Assembly: GCA_963530615.1 (NCBI GenBank)
Contig: CAUSDX010000008.1
Location: 10,471-74,470 of the forward strand
Length of the DNA stretch: 64,000 bases
Source: JABCPE02 sp963530615
GTDB taxonomy: Bacteria > Bacteroidota > Bacteroidia > Flavobacteriales > Weeksellaceae
Direction of reading: 5' to 3'
Shown here in pieces: positions 54,233 through 63,341 of the stretch. Every line of letters starts with the position of its first letter. Positions within the stretch are counted from its first letter, which is position 1. The notes beneath the pieces are model-generated. The model did no database searches, was not told the origin of the DNA, and saw only the letters and a list, made by a program, of their open reading frames with translations. Made by a program: the position numbers and the translations under genes.

Positions 54233-54622
54233 TTATTTCTCTATAATGGGCGTTGGGGTTTTATTTTCATCTAATGCCACTAAACTCAGCACCCCCACTG
54301 CCGAAAGCTCTCTTTTGTCAGTATACATTTCTTCTGAAAAAACCTGAACTTCCACCTTTAAACTGGTGTTTCCTATGGATTTTATTCGCCCTACGAATTC
54401 TGCTAATCCACTCTCTGGGATAGGTTTTAGAAATTGAGTCTGGTCGCTCCCTACAATGACGAAAGGTTTTCTGGCAAATCGTGTTGCAGTGATGAAAGCC
54501 GTCTCCACCATCGTTTCCATAATTGCTCCTCCAAACATCGTATGGTGATGATTGGCGATTTTAGGAAAGACAACCTTAAAAATTCTCGTTTCTGACTGGT
54601 TGATTTTCTCTTCAATGTTCAT
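54233..54622 (-). CDS. Acyl-CoA thioesterase, YciA-like hotdog protein
   Basis: 129 residues. ANHHHTMFGGAIMETMVETAF is the hotdog signature of YciA-type thioesterases, and FVGRIKSIGNTSLKVEVQVFSE follows. These cleave various acyl-CoA esters. The start at 54622 (MNIEEKINQSETRIF) is taken as the in-frame upstream Met at 54652 adds only a non-family stretch. It is convergent with tsaC. Confidence 0.85.
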   Translation of the reverse strand: MNIEEKINQSETRIFKVVFPKIANHHHTMFGGAIMETMVETAFITATRFARKPFVIVGSDQTQFLKPIPESGLAEFVGRIKSIGNTSLKVEVQVFSEEMYTDKRELSAVGVLSLVALDENKTPTPIIEK

Positions 54623-54663
54623 TTTATTGAATTTTAATGCAAAGAAAAACAATTTTTTTTATG

Positions 54664-54896
54664 CTCCGAAAGGCTTTTTAACTCCAATTACGCTTATTTT
54701 ATTGTCAACTTTTCATATTTTAACTCTTACCTTTGATATTTTAATAATTTTAAAGCTTTTTTGTTAAAAACTTTCTTTATTTTAATCTTCCGAAGCGTTT
54801 TTTAACACAAACTAAGCTCATTTTAATTTTACGGAGTATTTTTCAACTCAAACTAAGCTCATTTGAATTTTCCGAAAGGCTTTTTAATAAAAATTC
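54664..54896. repeat. Degenerate tandem array with 21-bp period (array B)
   Basis: About eleven units in the 324-bp gap between the YciA-like gene and the GT117 gene. Units start at 54664, 54685, 54706, 54727, 54748, 54769, 54790, 54811 and onward, with one 23-bp unit near 54832. The core is TTTTTAACTC or ATTTTAA. A double unit of 42-44 bp is clearest: CCGAAGCG...TTTTTTAACACAAACTAAGC against CGGAGTA...TTTTTTTCAACTCAAACTAAGC. The end of the array adjoins the promoter at 54900. The remainder of the gap is this promoter. Confidence 0.7.
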
Positions 54897-54899
54897 ATC

Positions 54900-54931
54900 T
54901 TTGGGCAGTTAGGTGGCTTTTATTATATTTG
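54900..54931 (+). promoter_or_regulatory. Bacteroidota-type promoter of the GT117 gene
   Basis: TTTG at 54900-54903, a 20-nt spacer and TATATTTG at 54924-54931. Transcription should begin about 10 nt before the ATG at 54947, giving a very short 5' leader. Confidence 0.78.
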
Positions 54932-54946
54932 CAAAAATTATTTTTA

Positions 54947-57900
54947 ATGAAAAATTGGACCTTCAAAAAATGGAATAATATTTTAGGGTGGGGAGTTTTT
55001 GGAATTTCTCTCGTGACCTACCTCTCTACTATAGAAAAGAAATTTAGTTTTTGGGATACGGGAGAATATATATCTTCTGCTGTAAAATTAGAAGTTACCC
55101 ACGCCCCAGGGGCAGCACTTTTCCAATTGTTGGGAGCAGTTTTTGCCATTTTGGGCTTTGGCAATGTAGAGAATTATGGGCTAATCATTAATGCAATGTC
55201 AGCTCTTTTTAGTGCTTTCACTATTTTATTTCTTTTTTGGACAATTACCCATATTGCTCGTAGAATTCTCGGTAAAGAGATGGAGGATGTAAATTCTTTA
55301 GAGCAAATTTCCATTTTATTTTCAGGAGTAATTGGAGCTTTATGCTTTACTTTTTCGGATACTTTTTGGTATTCTGCGGTAGAGGGCGAGGTGTATTCTA
55401 TGGCGTCTATGTTTATCGCTCTTATTGTTTGGCTCATCACGAAATGGGAGAATGAATATAATGCTGATGATAACCAAAGGTGGCTGATTTTAATTTTCTT
55501 TTTGGTGGGGCTATCCATTGGAGTTCATATGATGGTGATGCTTTGTGTCCCTGCAGTGTGTTTTATTTATTATGCTAAAAATTATTCTTTCACTTGGAAG
55601 AATTTTATCATTGCAAACTTTATTACTTTGGGAGTTTTGGCTTTTGTTTTCAAGGGGATTTTTCCTATTGTAATGAGTTTCTTCGGTAAAAGCGAAATTT
55701 TCTTTGTAAATAATTTCGGTTTGCCATTTCATTCTGGAACATTGATTGCTTTTGGATTACTTACAGCTTTTTGTTATTATATCATTCAATACACAAGAAA
55801 AAAAGGAAATCATCTTTACCAAACGATTGCTCTTTCTGTAGTTTATATGATTATTGGGTTTTCTTGTTGGCTTATGATTCCTATCCGTGCAAATGCGAAT
55901 CCTCCGATGAACCTTAATAATCCTGATACAGCTATCGGTATGTTAGATTATTATAATCGTGTGCAATATGGAGATTGGCCCACTTCCTATGGACAAAACT
56001 ATACGGCTCACCTTGACCGAAATGGTATTGAAAGAAATACTGATGGAAGTTATAAATCCGTGAAAACAGGTGATGTCTATGAAAAAAATGAAGCAACGGG
56101 AAGATATGATAAGGTAGATGAACGCCAAAACTATGTGTATAGTAAAGAACATGTGAGTCTTTTCCCGAGAATGTTCAATAGCGATAAAACCGTGATGAAC
56201 AACTATATCTCCATGTATGGTGCCCCTGATTTTGAATTAAACTATGCGAATGAAAGTGTGGCAGATAATCCACATGCTAATGAGGTTTTTGAGGAATTAA
56301 AGAAAAAATATGAAAACGGAACGATTACCGCTGATGATTATCTTCAAGTGAAAAATTATGACCTTATTCGAATTAAAAAACCAAGTTTAGCTCAAAATCT
56401 TGATTATTTTGTTACTTTCCAAAACGGATATTATTTTATTCGTTATCTCATGTGGAATTTCGTAGGAAGACAAAATGATTTAGAAGGTCATATGGAAAAC
56501 ACGCATGGAAATTGGATTAGTGGAATTTCTTTCATTGATGATATGCTTTATGGAAACCAAGATAATATGCCTGAAAAATTCCGTAATGAAAGCACTGTTT
56601 ACTTCTTTTTCTTGCCACTTTTGTTAGGAATTATTGGAATTATTTTCCAGTTCAAAAGAGATTATATTAGAGCCTATGCTTTGCTCTCACTTTTTGTTCT
56701 AACGAGCGTTGGGATTATCTATTACACGGGGGTAAAACCTTTCGAGCCAAGAGAAAGAGATTATGCTATGGTAGGTTCTTTTTATGCCTTTGCAATATGG
56801 ATAGGTCTTGGTGTTACAGGAATTTTAGTTTTTATTCAAAATAAAGTTAAAACGAATATCGCAAGCATTATAACAGGTATCATTTTACTTGCAATACCTA
56901 TGATGATGGGCTTCCAAAATTATGTTCCTCATGACAGAAGTGGAAGAACAACAGCCTACGACTATGCTTACTCATCGCTGAAATCTCTACCTAAGAACTC
57001 CTTGCTTTTTGTTTATGGAGACAATGATACTTATCCCGTTTGGGGACTTCAAGAGACAGAAAATTTCCGTGATGATGTTAAGGTAATCAATTACACCCTG
57101 CTCTCCACTCCTTGGAACATAGACCAAGTAAAAAGAAGAACCTACAATGCTATGCCTGTACCTTCTTCTTTATCTCATTCGGAATATAGAGATGGAAGGA
57201 ATGAACAAATTTATCTTTTGGATAAAGAACAATGGCAAAGCATTTTTAACAGCCTACAAAATCAAGGAATGCTAAACACGGAAATGGCTTCTTTTAGAAA
57301 ATATCTAACCCAAGAATCCATGACCTTAAAAGAGGCAATGGCTTTCCTTCGCACGAAATCTGATGATAAAGATATTATCCTAAAAATGCTCTTCGGAGAG
57401 GATAAATATGAGCAATTTAACTTCCTTCCTGTAAGCCGATTTATTTTACCTGTCAATAAAGATAATGCCGTAAAATCAGGTATTATCAAAGCTAATGAAA
57501 AACATCTTGCAGAAGATAATATTATCATCAATTATAAAAGTTTAACCCTTTTCAAAAATGAACTAATGATGATGGATATTCTCGCTAATTTTAATTGGAC
57601 AAGACCAATAAGTTTCTCTTCTGGAGGAATATATAATTCCAACAATATTTTCTACCTTGATGATTATCTGCAATTTGAAGGATTTAATTATCGTTTAGTA
57701 CCTATTAAAACCAAGAAAAATGAAGACGGAGAATTGGGCAGAGTAAATGCAAATGACCTTTATAAAATTGTAAAGAATTTCCGTTGGGGTAATTTCAAAG
57801 ATACCAATGTGCATTTTGATGAAACTTGTACCTCTAACATCATTAGTTATCGTACGAGTGCAGGAAGAGCAGCTGAAGCCTTAATACAAAAAGGACAAAG

Positions 57901-58432
57901 AAATAAAGCATTGGAAGTCCTCAATTTGGCTTCTGCAGAAATTCCTACCTCAAAATATAATGATGCTCACTCCATGAGCCCTATTATTTACGGATATATC
58001 ATTGCTGGTGAAGAGCAAAAAGCATCAAAATTAGCCGAACAATTAAAAAAATCTATCCTCAAAGAATATGATTATTATACTCAATTACCCCCTAACGAAC
58101 AAAAATTAGTAAGAAGAGCCATGGCAACTCAACCTTATCTGTACTCTATGATTGTACAATCAGTAGTAAATGGCTATAAAAAAATAGGAAAAAAAGAAAA
58201 AGCTTATGAATTTTTAATAAAATCCATAAATACTATTGACCAAAGATACAGTTCCTTAATCAAGGATTTAGAAATGCTCAATGGTGATAGTGCTTTTATT
58301 AAAGCAGAAGAAGTCCAATACATTACACCTTTTTATCAATATCTTTTTGAAGTAATGAGACCTTTTGATTCTACCTATGAAGTAGAGAAAATGCAACAAA
58401 TAGAATCTCAAATTATTAAGGCTACTAAATAA
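54947..58432 (+). CDS. DUF2723 membrane protein, glycosyltransferase family 117
   Basis: 1161 residues from the chosen start. The first half has about twelve membrane helices with the GT-C-like motif FWDTGEYISSAVKLEVTHAPGAALFQLLG, where an Asp/Glu in the first outer loop is expected to be catalytic. A large soluble domain follows (YGDNDTYPVWGLQETENFRDDVKVINYTLL), then a helical TPR-like C-terminus. In Bacteroidota this family has been linked to protein O-glycosylation, which is my inferred role. The start at 54947 follows the promoter; an earlier frame start at 54863 lies in the repeat array. Confidence 0.82.
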   Translation: MKNWTFKKWNNILGWGVFGISLVTYLSTIEKKFSFWDTGEYISSAVKLEVTHAPGAALFQLLGAVFAILGFGNVENYGLIINAMSALFSAFTILFLFWTITHIARRILGKEMEDVNSLEQISILFSGVIGALCFTFSDTFWYSAVEGEVYSMASMFIALIVWLITKWENEYNADDNQRWLILIFFLVGLSIGVHMMVMLCVPAVCFIYYAKNYSFTWKNFIIANFITLGVLAFVFKGIFPIVMSFFGKSEIFFVNNFGLPFHSGTLIAFGLLTAFCYYIIQYTRKKGNHLYQTIALSVVYMIIGFSCWLMIPIRANANPPMNLNNPDTAIGMLDYYNRVQYGDWPTSYGQNYTAHLDRNGIERNTDGSYKSVKTGDVYEKNEATGRYDKVDERQNYVYSKEHVSLFPRMFNSDKTVMNNYISMYGAPDFELNYANESVADNPHANEVFEELKKKYENGTITADDYLQVKNYDLIRIKKPSLAQNLDYFVTFQNGYYFIRYLMWNFVGRQNDLEGHMENTHGNWISGISFIDDMLYGNQDNMPEKFRNESTVYFFFLPLLLGIIGIIFQFKRDYIRAYALLSLFVLTSVGIIYYTGVKPFEPRERDYAMVGSFYAFAIWIGLGVTGILVFIQNKVKTNIASIITGIILLAIPMMMGFQNYVPHDRSGRTTAYDYAYSSLKSLPKNSLLFVYGDNDTYPVWGLQETENFRDDVKVINYTLLSTPWNIDQVKRRTYNAMPVPSSLSHSEYRDGRNEQIYLLDKEQWQSIFNSLQNQGMLNTEMASFRKYLTQESMTLKEAMAFLRTKSDDKDIILKMLFGEDKYEQFNFLPVSRFILPVNKDNAVKSGIIKANEKHLAEDNIIINYKSLTLFKNELMMMDILANFNWTRPISFSSGGIYNSNNIFYLDDYLQFEGFNYRLVPIKTKKNEDGELGRVNANDLYKIVKNFRWGNFKDTNVHFDETCTSNIISYRTSAGRAAEALIQKGQRNKALEVLNLASAEIPTSKYNDAHSMSPIIYGYIIAGEEQKASKLAEQLKKSILKEYDYYTQLPPNEQKLVRRAMATQPYLYSMIVQSVVNGYKKIGKKEKAYEFLIKSINTIDQRYSSLIKDLEMLNGDSAFIKAEEVQYITPFYQYLFEVMRPFDSTYEVEKMQQIESQIIKATK

Positions 58433-58435
58433 CCC

Positions 58436-58462
58436 TAGCGAACCCAAAAGGTTCGCTATTTT
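58436..58462 (+). terminator. Intrinsic terminator after the GT117 gene
   Basis: A perfect 9-bp stem (TAGCGAACC at 58436-58444, GGTTCGCTA at 58450-58458) with a CAAAA loop and TTTT following, just after the stop codon. Confidence 0.88.
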
Positions 58463-58485
58463 ATAAGATTTTAGAAATTATAAAC

Positions 58486-58493
58486 TATCTTTG
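58486..58493 (+). promoter_or_regulatory. -7 promoter box of the next membrane protein gene
   Basis: TATCTTTG fits TAnnTTTG and lies 18 nt before the ATG at 58512. An in-frame TTG at 58491 lies inside this box and so is not the start. No clear -33 TTTG. Confidence 0.5.
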
Positions 58494-58511
58494 CCAAATA
58501 TTGAAATACTT

Positions 58512-60002
58512 ATGAAAAAATTAGACAATTCAGTTAAAATCCCTTTACTTTTTACTCTATTTACTGTCATTATAAAATTATTTTTTCTTCTTACCTATCA
58601 CATTCAAGAAGATGCATTTATTACTTGGCGTGTAGCTCAAAACTTGCTAGATTATGGAGTTATCGGCTTCAACGGAGAAACTAAAATATCCGCCTCTACT
58701 ACACACCTTTATGTTTTTATATCTTACTTTTTTAATCTTATTTTCGGAAAGGAAGGTTTTATTTATCCCATTTTAATATTTAACTCTATCCTTTTCTCTT
58801 TTGGGAGTTACTTTTTATCTAAAATACTTCTAAAAAATTATTGGCAACAAGCGTTTTTTATTTTAATGTTTGGACTTCTTCCGCCTTCCATTAAAATTTC
58901 TATTTTAGGAATGGAATATGGCATTCTTTTCTTTTTAGAAATGGCATTACTCTATTTCGGATTTTATCAGAACAAAAAATGGGCAATTTGGCTTTTCCCT
59001 TCACTTATTTTATTTACCCGATTAGATACCGTAATCTTCCTCGGAATTGTATTTTTAGTGGATATTGTTTGGAATAAGAAAATCCGTTGGAATTACATTC
59101 TTAGCGGAATTATTGCCGTATGTATTTTAATGTCTTTCAATTGGTTTTATTTTGAAGAATTAGTCAATAACACCATTTTAGCAAAAAAATTAACTTATGA
59201 TAAGGATTATTCCCTTACTCAAAATGTAAATTATTTCCTAATGAATTTAGGAAACTTTTGGGGAATGCTCAAAGTTCCTGGAAATTTCAATCCTTTTACT
59301 ATTTTAGTACTATTATTTGAACTATTATGCTTTATTTTCCTTATAAAACAAAAAGAACAAAGAAACTTCTTTCTGTGGATTATCTTCCTCTTTGCATGGA
59401 TTAAACAAATTATATTTCTCTCTCAAAAATCTTATTTTGACTGGTATTATTGGGTACCACAGATTTTATTATTTACTTCTATCCTCATCTTTATTTTAGA
59501 ATTACAAACTAAAAAATACCTTTGGGGGGCTTTATTTCTTATTGTTTATTTCTTTCCAATGCTTCTCTTCCAGACCATTCATTCTATCGCTACAGGAAAT
59601 GGCGAATGGAACTACAGAAGACACATCGGATTATTCCTTAATCAATATGAAAAAGATAAAAATCAATGGATTTTATTAGAACCTGCTGGTTTCGTACCTT
59701 ATTTCTCTGGTCTAAAAACCATTGATGAAGTCGGATTAGTAGATAAGGAAATTCAACAAGAAATCATTAAAGATAAACCGAATTATTGGATTAACACCGT
59801 AAAAAAAAGGAAACCAAAATACCTCCTTGCTTATAAAGATTTATTCGAGGGAGAAAATGCCAACTATTACAAAAAGCATTATAAATTACTAAAAGAGTTT
59901 AGAATTAACAATCATCTCAATAGCGATTATACCATCTTAGAAAAAATATATAAATTAAAACCTTCTGGGACAGATTATAACCTTTACGAAAGAATAAAAT
60001 AA
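58512..60002 (+). CDS. Polytopic membrane protein, probable GT-C glycosyltransferase
   Basis: 496 residues with ten or more hydrophobic helices in the first 370 residues and a soluble C-terminal part. An early loop reads YHIQEDAFITWRVAQNLLDYGVIGFNGETKISASTTHLYVF, similar in layout to GT-C enzymes that carry an acidic E-D motif in the first large loop. Donor and acceptor unknown. It follows the GT117 gene, so a shared glycosylation pathway is plausible but not shown. Confidence 0.65.
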   Translation: MKKLDNSVKIPLLFTLFTVIIKLFFLLTYHIQEDAFITWRVAQNLLDYGVIGFNGETKISASTTHLYVFISYFFNLIFGKEGFIYPILIFNSILFSFGSYFLSKILLKNYWQQAFFILMFGLLPPSIKISILGMEYGILFFLEMALLYFGFYQNKKWAIWLFPSLILFTRLDTVIFLGIVFLVDIVWNKKIRWNYILSGIIAVCILMSFNWFYFEELVNNTILAKKLTYDKDYSLTQNVNYFLMNLGNFWGMLKVPGNFNPFTILVLLFELLCFIFLIKQKEQRNFFLWIIFLFAWIKQIIFLSQKSYFDWYYWVPQILLFTSILIFILELQTKKYLWGALFLIVYFFPMLLFQTIHSIATGNGEWNYRRHIGLFLNQYEKDKNQWILLEPAGFVPYFSGLKTIDEVGLVDKEIQQEIIKDKPNYWINTVKKRKPKYLLAYKDLFEGENANYYKKHYKLLKEFRINNHLNSDYTILEKIYKLKPSGTDYNLYERIK

Positions 60003-60014
60003 ATTAAAAATGTC

Positions 60015-60824
60015 ATGATACAACATTTAGAAAACATCAAGCATAAAGATTCTAAAAATTTCTTCCTTATCGCAGGACCATGCGCCATAGAAAGCGAAGA
60101 AATGGCAATGGACATCGCTGAAAGAATCGTGAAAATTACCGAAAGATATCAAATCCCTTACATCTTCAAAGGGAGTTTCAAAAAAGCCAATCGCTCCCGA
60201 GTAGATTCCTTCACAGGAATTGGAGATGAAAAGGCTCTCCAAATCCTAAAAAAGGTCGGCGAGACTTTTGATATCCCTACCACTACGGATATCCATGAGA
60301 ACGAGCATGCCGCTCTGGCTGCCCATTTCGTAGATGTACTACAAATCCCCGCATTCCTTGTTCGCCAGACAGATTTATTAGTTGCCGCAGCGAAAACCAA
60401 CAAGTGCGTAACCCTAAAGAAAGGTCAATTTCTTTCCCCTGAAGCTATGCAGTTTGCTGTTCAAAAAGTTATTGATTCAGGGAATGAGAAAACAGCCATC
60501 ATAGAGCGAGGAAACTCCTTCGGGTACACGGATTTAGTCGTGGATTTCAGAGGCATTCCTACCATGAAGCAGTACGCTCCTGTTATCTTAGATGTAACCC
60601 ATTCATTACAACAACCCAACCAAAATAGTGGCGTTACCGGAGGGCGACCAGAGCTTATCGAGACTATTGCCAAGGCAGGTATTGCTGTAGGGGCAGACGG
60701 TATCTTTATAGAAACCCACCCCAACCCAAGCGAAGCGAAGTCCGATGGAGCAAACATGCTACAATTAGACAAATTAGATGATTTACTTGGAAAATTAACC
60801 AAAATCAGAGAAGCAATATTGTAA
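60015..60824 (+). CDS. kdsA: 3-deoxy-8-phosphooctulonate synthase, metal-dependent type
   Basis: 269 residues. It condenses PEP with arabinose 5-phosphate to give Kdo 8-phosphate for lipopolysaccharide. LIAGPCAIESEE carries the Cys that marks the metal-dependent class (as in Aquifex) rather than the Asn of the E. coli class. FKGSFKKANRSR, FLVRQTDLL, ERGNSFGYTDLVVDFR and IETHPNPSEAKSDGA are the remaining active-site motifs. Slightly more GC-rich than its neighbours. Confidence 0.95.
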   Translation: MIQHLENIKHKDSKNFFLIAGPCAIESEEMAMDIAERIVKITERYQIPYIFKGSFKKANRSRVDSFTGIGDEKALQILKKVGETFDIPTTTDIHENEHAALAAHFVDVLQIPAFLVRQTDLLVAAAKTNKCVTLKKGQFLSPEAMQFAVQKVIDSGNEKTAIIERGNSFGYTDLVVDFRGIPTMKQYAPVILDVTHSLQQPNQNSGVTGGRPELIETIAKAGIAVGADGIFIETHPNPSEAKSDGANMLQLDKLDDLLGKLTKIREAIL

Positions 60825-60842
60825 GAATAAATCATTAACGAT

Positions 60843-61346
60843 ATGAAAAATAAATTATCTTTATTAACCCTTTTTATTTCTCTTTTTGTTTTTTCACAAA
60901 AAAGAGATTCCATTATCATTCCTTTTCCTGAAAAATATGAATTAACCCTAAAACATCATCAAGAAAATGAAGATATAATATTTAGGGAGTGGATTCCTAA
61001 GAAAGAAAACTTTGATAATTATTCTATCATTTTTACTATTACGACCATCAAGAACGCCTCTTCTGTTTCATTAGATTTATTAAAACAATCCTTACTTAAA
61101 GATTTTAATGAGAAAGCTGTCGGAGCAAAATTCACAGAAGTTGAAAGAGAACTTGATTATATTATCTTCAAAAATGAAGTAGATTACTATAAAAGCGCTC
61201 CTAAAGATAAAGAATCTCAACTATATTTCCTTATAAAAGGAAAAGATGATCTATTCATCATAAGCGTTGCACTAAAAAAGAAGAAACTTCCAGAAAAATT
61301 CATTAACGAATGGACTGAAGTATTCAAAAATAGTAAGTTTTATTAG
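60843..61346 (+). CDS. Exported protein of unknown function
   Basis: 167 residues. The first 19 are a signal peptide (LSLLTLFISLFVFSQ). The rest is a mixed alpha-beta domain with no motif I recognise; it alternates charged helices and strands and ends KNSKFY. No lipobox Cys. It follows kdsA by 18 nt and may be on the same transcript. Confidence 0.75.
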   Translation: MKNKLSLLTLFISLFVFSQKRDSIIIPFPEKYELTLKHHQENEDIIFREWIPKKENFDNYSIIFTITTIKNASSVSLDLLKQSLLKDFNEKAVGAKFTEVERELDYIIFKNEVDYYKSAPKDKESQLYFLIKGKDDLFIISVALKKKKLPEKFINEWTEVFKNSKFY

Positions 61347-61387
61347 CAATAATTTATCTAATTACTTTTATAAAATTAAACATTATA

Positions 61388-61555
61388 ACTTCCCTAAACA
61401 AAAAGTTATTTATCCCAAATAAAAAGATACCTTCCTTAATAAAAAAGAGACATTCCCTAAATAAAAAGGAACTTGCCCTAAAAGAAAAGACAACTACCCC
61501 AAGCCTTCGGGAAGATGCTCCAAAAGAAAAGGAAGATACCTTAACCCATAGGAAA
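61388..61555. repeat. Degenerate tandem array, 8 units of exactly 21 bp (array C)
   Basis: In the 277-bp gap before the next small gene. Units start at 61388, 61409, 61430, 61451, 61472, 61493, 61514 and 61535. The plus-strand core is TTCCCTAAATAAAAAG, so on the minus strand it reads CTTTTTATTTAGGGAA, similar in layout to arrays A and B (T run, then a short AT stretch, then G). Six units keep the A run; units 6 and 8 are more diverged. It has the same total length, 168 bp, as array A. Confidence 0.72.
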
Positions 61556-61623
61556 GATTGAAAACCATTTATTCCAAATACCTTTTTATTTAGAGAACTT
61601 ATAAAAATTAAAATTACACCATT

Positions 61624-61935
61624 ATGGCTACAAAATCATACGCACAAAGAATCACAGAGACCAAAACTTTAATAGATGGATTAAGAGAACATCAAGATTT
61701 TTTACCATCAGGGATTAAATCTACTACGGCTGATGATTTAGAAAGGTTGAGAAACAAAATAGAGACCATCAATAGCGAACAAGAAAGCTTGAAAGCAGAA
61801 CTGAAAAAGAAAACTGCCGAATTAGACAGCAAGATAAAAGAATTAGAAACCATCTATAACGATACGAAAAAAAGAACAAAGCTGGATATAGCTCAAAGTC
61901 TTTGGAGAAAATTCGGAATAGAAGATAAAAAATAG
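61624..61935 (+). CDS. Small coiled-coil protein of unknown function
   Basis: 103 residues. Residues about 45-90 form a heptad-patterned coiled coil (LRNKIETINSEQESLKAEL, KTAELDSKIKELETI). The C-terminus is KLDIAQSLWRKFGIEDKK. No signal peptide or enzyme motif. It lies alone between array C and the helicase gene, 14 nt before the latter, so the two may be co-transcribed. Confidence 0.7.
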   Translation: MATKSYAQRITETKTLIDGLREHQDFLPSGIKSTTADDLERLRNKIETINSEQESLKAELKKKTAELDSKIKELETIYNDTKKRTKLDIAQSLWRKFGIEDKK

Positions 61936-61949
61936 ATACATAAAAATAG

Positions 61950-63305
61950 ATGACCTTAAATTTTAATAATTTTAACCTCCCGAAGCTATTAGTTTCGGCA
62001 CTTAATGATAAATTAAACATTTCCCAGCCTACTCCCATTCAGGAAAAGAGCTTTACACCTATACTTTCTGGAAGGGACATCATGGGAATTGCTCAGACAG
62101 GAACAGGAAAAACTCTTGCTTACCTCCTACCCATTCTAAAAGAGTATAAATACTCTGCTTCTAACCAACCTAAAATTCTTATTTTAGTCCCTACGAGAGA
62201 GTTAGTAGTACAGGTTTCAGAAGTATTAGAAAAACTCACCGAAGACATGAATATTCGTGTTTTAGGAGTTTATGGAGGAGTAAACATCAACACCCAAAAA
62301 CTCCTCGTCTATAAAGGAGTAGATATTCTTGTAGGAACTCCTGGCAGAGTGATGGATTTAGCAATAGATAATGTGCTTCACTTCAAAGATTTGAAGAAAT
62401 TAGTCATTGATGAGTTTGATGAAATGTTAAGCTTAGGCTTCAAAACTCAACTCACCAACATATTTACCATGATGAACGAGAAAAGACAAAATATTCTTTT
62501 CTCCGCTACAATGACCGACCAGATTGATGAGATGCTCAATGAATACTTCAAAAATCCTCTAGAAATCTCCTTGGTGCGTCCTGGCACCCCATTAGAAAAG
62601 ATAGCTCAATCAGCCATTCCAGTCATTAACTTTAATACAAAGCTGAACCTCCTTATTCATTTATTAAGAACGAATAATGATTTGGAAAAGATTCTCATCT
62701 TCACGAATAACAAGAAACATGCAGATTTAATCTATACCAAATTAGAAGAAGAGTTTCCCGATGAATTCGGAGTGATTCACTCTAACAAATCCCAGAATTT
62801 CCGACTAAAAACCATGGCAGATTTCTCTCAAAACCTATTAAGAGGGATTGTAACCACCGATATTATGACTCGTGGGCTGGATATTCCTGATGTGAGCCAT
62901 GTATTTAACTTTGAAATCCCTGAATCTTCCGAGCAATATATTCATAGAATTGGAAGAACTGGTCGTGCCGATAAGAATGGGAATGCCATCAGTTTCTTTA
63001 CTCCAAAAGAAGAAACCCTAATCTTGGATATAGAACTTCTCATGGACAAAGAAATCCCAAAAGAAGACTTCCCCGAAGAAGAGGTTATTATCTCCCTTGT
63101 GAAAATCGCCTCCGAAAAGGAAATCATCAAGATGAAAAACCCTAATGTCATTAAACCTATAGAAAAAGGGGAAGCATTCCATGAAAAAAAAGCAAAAAAC
63201 AAAAAGGTAAATCTCGGAGGTCCTAGCAAGAGAAAACCTCCTAAAAAGTATGGAGCCAACAGAAACCAACAAAAACAAAAAGCTAAAAGAAATAAAAAAG
63301 GGTAG
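61950..63305 (+). CDS. DEAD-box-family RNA helicase with DEFD motif II
   Basis: 451 residues. Q motif (QPTPIQEKSF), motif I AQTGTGKT, Ia PTREL, Ib TPGR, motif II VIDEFDEM in place of DEAD, motif III SAT, motif IV IFTNN, motif V TTDIMTRGLDIPD and motif VI HRIGRTGRAD. The C-terminal 90 residues are lysine-rich and likely bind RNA. Such helicases unwind RNA in ribosome assembly or decay. DEFD keeps the Asp-Glu needed for ATP but is unusual. The stop codon lies inside the terminator hairpin. Confidence 0.92.
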   Translation: MTLNFNNFNLPKLLVSALNDKLNISQPTPIQEKSFTPILSGRDIMGIAQTGTGKTLAYLLPILKEYKYSASNQPKILILVPTRELVVQVSEVLEKLTEDMNIRVLGVYGGVNINTQKLLVYKGVDILVGTPGRVMDLAIDNVLHFKDLKKLVIDEFDEMLSLGFKTQLTNIFTMMNEKRQNILFSATMTDQIDEMLNEYFKNPLEISLVRPGTPLEKIAQSAIPVINFNTKLNLLIHLLRTNNDLEKILIFTNNKKHADLIYTKLEEEFPDEFGVIHSNKSQNFRLKTMADFSQNLLRGIVTTDIMTRGLDIPDVSHVFNFEIPESSEQYIHRIGRTGRADKNGNAISFFTPKEETLILDIELLMDKEIPKEDFPEEEVIISLVKIASEKEIIKMKNPNVIKPIEKGEAFHEKKAKNKKVNLGGPSKRKPPKKYGANRNQQKQKAKRNKKG

Positions 63306-63323
63306 CATCTCGCTATCCTTTTT
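63296..63323. terminator. Bidirectional terminator overlapping the helicase stop codon
   Basis: AAAAGGGTAGC (63296-63306) pairs with GCTATCCTTTT (63312-63322), with one G-U pair and a 5-nt loop. The helicase stop TAG is at 63303-63305, inside the left arm. It also serves the convergent aroK gene. Confidence 0.75.
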
Positions 63324-63341
63324 CATCATAATTCATATGAG

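Noticed and set aside
60461..60919. 152-residue minus-strand frame over kdsA
   Set aside because: Antisense to kdsA, whose active-site motifs are all intact.
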